Source of the DNA: Deltaproteobacteria bacterium
GTDB lineage: Bacteria; Desulfobacterota; Binatia; UBA9968
Assembly (NCBI GenBank): GCA_021323355.1
Contig: JAJONK010000183.1
Location: 1-5,740, forward strand
DNA length: 5,740 nucleotides
Reading direction: 5' to 3'
In this document: positions 3,962 through 5,740 of the stretch, piece by piece
How positions within the stretch are numbered: position 1 is the stretch's first letter
How the letters are laid out: each line of letters opens with the position of its first letter
Made by a program: the position numbers and the translations under genes
Notes under the pieces: generated by a model
The model's database searches: none
What the model was told of the DNA's origin: nothing
Seen by the model: only the letters and a program-made list of their open reading frames with translations

Positions 3962-5740
3962 ATGAAAAACATACCTCGGTCATTATTCTCTCCTTTTTTC
4001 CTGACGAGTATTCTTGCGGTATTAGCACACTCATCCAGTTCTCCTGCCGCGACACCGTGCGATCCAGCAGTCGCCCGAATGGTGTCGGTCCAAGGAAATG
4101 TAGAAGTCAGGAGGGCTGGACAGGCTCTATCGCAACCGGCTCGTCTGAACGACGGCTATTGTGCGGGAGATAGAATCCAAGTTGCCGAGAGAAGCAGGGC
4201 AGACCTCGCGCTCGTCAATCAACCGCTTCTTCGTCTCGATCAGAACACCACGGTGACTCTGGGTGGACTACGAGAAGAACAGACCTCGCTGATCGACTTG
4301 GCCCGTGGAGCCTTACATTTCTTCAGCCGTCTGCCACGCAATCTCGAAATCAATACGGCGTTCGTAAACGCAGGTGTGGAAGGAACGGAGGGGCTAGTAG
4401 AAGTCGCTGCTGATCGGACATTCGTCACGATATTCGAAGGCAAGGTACTGGCCGCCAACGCTGCAGGCAGCCTGTCGCTGACAGATGGTCAGTCGGCAGA
4501 AGCCGTGCAAGGAAGAGCCCCAGTACTGCGCACCGTTGTCCGTCCGCGCGATGCCGTGCAATGGGCCTTGTACTATCCACCCGTGACATATTTTCGAGCT
4601 GAAGACTTTCAAGGCCCGGAGCCGTGGCGAGGCATGGTTCAGAATTCCTTGGACGCTTACATGAAGGGCGATTATCAAGCAGCGTTCGAAACGATTAGGG
4701 GCGTGCCGGCCAACGTTACGGAGCCGCGATTTTTCGCCTACCGTGCGCAACTGCTGCTCGGTGTCGGCCGGGTTGACGAGGCGAGTAAAGACATCGAGCG
4801 CGCGCTGAGCTTGAATCCGAACTATGGCGATGCGCTGGCGCTGCAATCCATTATTGCGGTTGTACAAAACGATAAGGAAAGAGCGCTCGCTGTCGCGAAA
4901 AAAGCCGTAACCGCCGATCCCAAGTCAGTCTCAGCGCTGATCGCCCTATCCTATGCCCAGCAGGCAAATTTCGATCTCGAAGGCGCGCGCAGCAGCCTGC
5001 AACAAGCCGTGCGAGTGAACCCGAACGACGCTCTAGCTTGGGCCAGGCTAGCTGAGCTCCATATGTCTTTCGCTGAACTGGATGAAGCGCTGGCGGCGGC
5101 GCAAAAGGCGGTCTCGCTCAATCCGAATCTTTCAAGAACACACATGGTTCTGGGATTTGCCCATTTGTTGCGGGTGAATACCGATGAAGCAAAGGCGGCC
5201 TTCGAACAAGCTATTGTGCTCGACCAGGCCGATTCGCTATCAAGGCTAGGTCTGGGCTTAGCAAAGATCCGGGAAAGTAATTTTGAGGATGGCAGGCGCG
5301 ATCTCGAGATCGCCGAAAGTTTGGACCCGAACAACTCCATTGTTCGTAGCTATGTTGGCAAAGCCTACTATGAAGAGAAACGCTCGGAGTTAGCTGAACG
5401 CGAGTATACCACCGCTAAAGAACTCGACCCAAAGGATCCTACGCCTTACTTCTACGATGCGATCCAAAAGCAAACCACGAACCGACCCGTTGAAGCGTTA
5501 CAGGACATGGAGAAAGCCATCGAGTTGAATGAGAACCGGGCGGTGTACCGTTCTCGCCTGCAGCTCGACGCCGACCTAGCGGCGCGCAGCGCAAGCCTTG
5601 CGCGGATTTACACTGATTTAGGATTTCAACAGCTTGCGCTGGTGGAAGGTTGGAAGTCCGTCAATACCGATCCAAGCAACTTTTCCGCGCACCGATTTCT
5701 AGCCGACTCGTATTCCGTTTTGCCGCGTCACGAGATCGCC
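3962..5740 (+). CDS. Exported FecR-domain and TPR-repeat protein (N-terminal 593 codons, open at right edge)
   Basis: From ATG 3962 the frame stays open to the last base. Residues 1-30 look like a Sec signal peptide, with Lys2 and Arg6, a hydrophobic stretch at about 8-22, and a likely cut after SPAA. Residues about 36-185 form a FecR domain (PF04773): VSVQGNVEV (41-49), CAGDRI (67-72), SRADLAL (78-84), an NAGVEGTEGLVEV core (136-148) and FEGKVLAAN (158-166). Residues about 224-590 form a TPR array. Only two Cys occur, Cys33 and Cys67, flanking the first FecR strands and probably disulfide-bonded after export. Unlike classical FecR, there is no N-terminal cytoplasmic anti-sigma region and no neighbouring sigma factor, so it is unlikely to be a FecI-type regulator. 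I infer a periplasmic or outer-membrane scaffold. Related proteins that I recall continue into a C-terminal beta-barrel-like region, which would lie beyond the window. A GAGAG about 9 bases upstream is a weak ribosome binding site. The gene probably shares a transcript with the cyclase. Confidence 0.88.
   Translation, partial: MKNIPRSLFSPFFLTSILAVLAHSSSSPAATPCDPAVARMVSVQGNVEVRRAGQALSQPARLNDGYCAGDRIQVAERSRADLALVNQPLLRLDQNTTVTLGGLREEQTSLIDLARGALHFFSRLPRNLEINTAFVNAGVEGTEGLVEVAADRTFVTIFEGKVLAANAAGSLSLTDGQSAEAVQGRAPVLRTVVRPRDAVQWALYYPPVTYFRAEDFQGPEPWRGMVQNSLDAYMKGDYQAAFETIRGVPANVTEPRFFAYRAQLLLGVGRVDEASKDIERALSLNPNYGDALALQSIIAVVQNDKERALAVAKKAVTADPKSVSALIALSYAQQANFDLEGARSSLQQAVRVNPNDALAWARLAELHMSFAELDEALAAAQKAVSLNPNLSRTHMVLGFAHLLRVNTDEAKAAFEQAIVLDQADSLSRLGLGLAKIRESNFEDGRRDLEIAESLDPNNSIVRSYVGKAYYEEKRSELAEREYTTAKELDPKDPTPYFYDAIQKQTTNRPVEALQDMEKAIELNENRAVYRSRLQLDADLAARSASLARIYTDLGFQQLALVEGWKSVNTDPSNFSAHRFLADSYSVLPRHEIA
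4631..5731 (+). repeat. TPR array with an exact 34-residue period inside the FecR/TPR protein
   Basis: The helix-B end motif, Leu/Val/Ala then Asn/Asp then usually Pro, recurs at residues 284, 318, 352, 386, 420, 454, 488 and 522, exactly 34 residues (102 bases) apart. A ninth copy (TDPSNFSA) sits at 569, which is 13 residues out of phase. The segment between (about 530-545, RSRLQLDADLAARS) holds the extra residues. DNA copies have diverged strongly, so this is an old protein repeat, not a recent tandem duplication. TPR solenoids bind peptides or other proteins, and eight in-phase units would make about one superhelical turn. Confidence 0.88.

Noticed and set aside
3390..4055. 221-residue open frame on the minus strand across the end of the cyclase gene
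   Set aside because: It is antisense to the conserved cyclase and TPR-tail coding sequence and to the FecR signal peptide. Its translation shows no recognisable domain.
5298..5313. Perfect 16-base palindrome GCGATCTCGAGATCGC
   Set aside because: It lies inside conserved TPR codons (Arg-Asp-Leu-Glu-Ile-Ala) with no second copy seen, so it is most likely chance and not an operator.
4394..5340. Two long minus-strand open frames opposite the FecR/TPR gene (157 and 129 residues)
   Set aside because: They are antisense shadows of the plus-strand frame, which has clear FecR and TPR periodicity. Their own translations are Ser/Arg/Ala-rich without motifs.

Overview
The window carries four protein genes in two divergent pairs, and the outermost gene at each end is cut by the window edge. 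Base composition is mixed, roughly half G+C. The proteins fit a free-living Gram-negative bacterium: a periplasmic solute-binding protein, a CHASE2-type transmembrane nucleotide cyclase, and an exported FecR/TPR protein. The gene mix is reminiscent of environmental Deltaproteobacteria-like, Methylomirabilota- or Rokubacteria-like lineages. That placement is an impression from family style; nothing in the window fixes the taxon.

Left half, minus strand. A PF04392-type ABC transporter substrate-binding protein (341-1324) is followed 69 bases downstream by the first 90 codons of a MoaB/MogA-type molybdenum cofactor gene (271 down to the left edge). Both have good ribosome binding sites. No transporter ATPase or permease gene is visible beside the binding protein, so it is an orphan here.

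Middle, 1325-1586. This is a divergent intergenic region with weak candidate promoters for both sides and one GC-rich hairpin. I see no convincing gene in it.

Right half, plus strand. A 773-codon CHASE2 sensor plus class III nucleotide cyclase gene (1587-3908) is followed after 53 bases by an exported protein with a FecR domain and at least nine TPR-like units (3962 to the right edge, still open). The cyclase has an extracytoplasmic CHASE2 sensor, three further membrane helices, a cytoplasmic cyclase domain and a short TPR-like tail. The two genes look like one operon. I infer an envelope-sensing module in which an exported FecR/TPR protein works with, or is controlled by, a membrane-bound cyclase.

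The most notable point is in the cyclase active site. Both metal-binding aspartates and the catalytic Asn/Arg pair are present. The two purine-recognition positions, however, are Glu566 and Gly637 instead of the adenylate-cyclase Lys and Asp/Thr. The Glu is what guanylate cyclases carry, so the usual label 'adenylate cyclase' is not safe.
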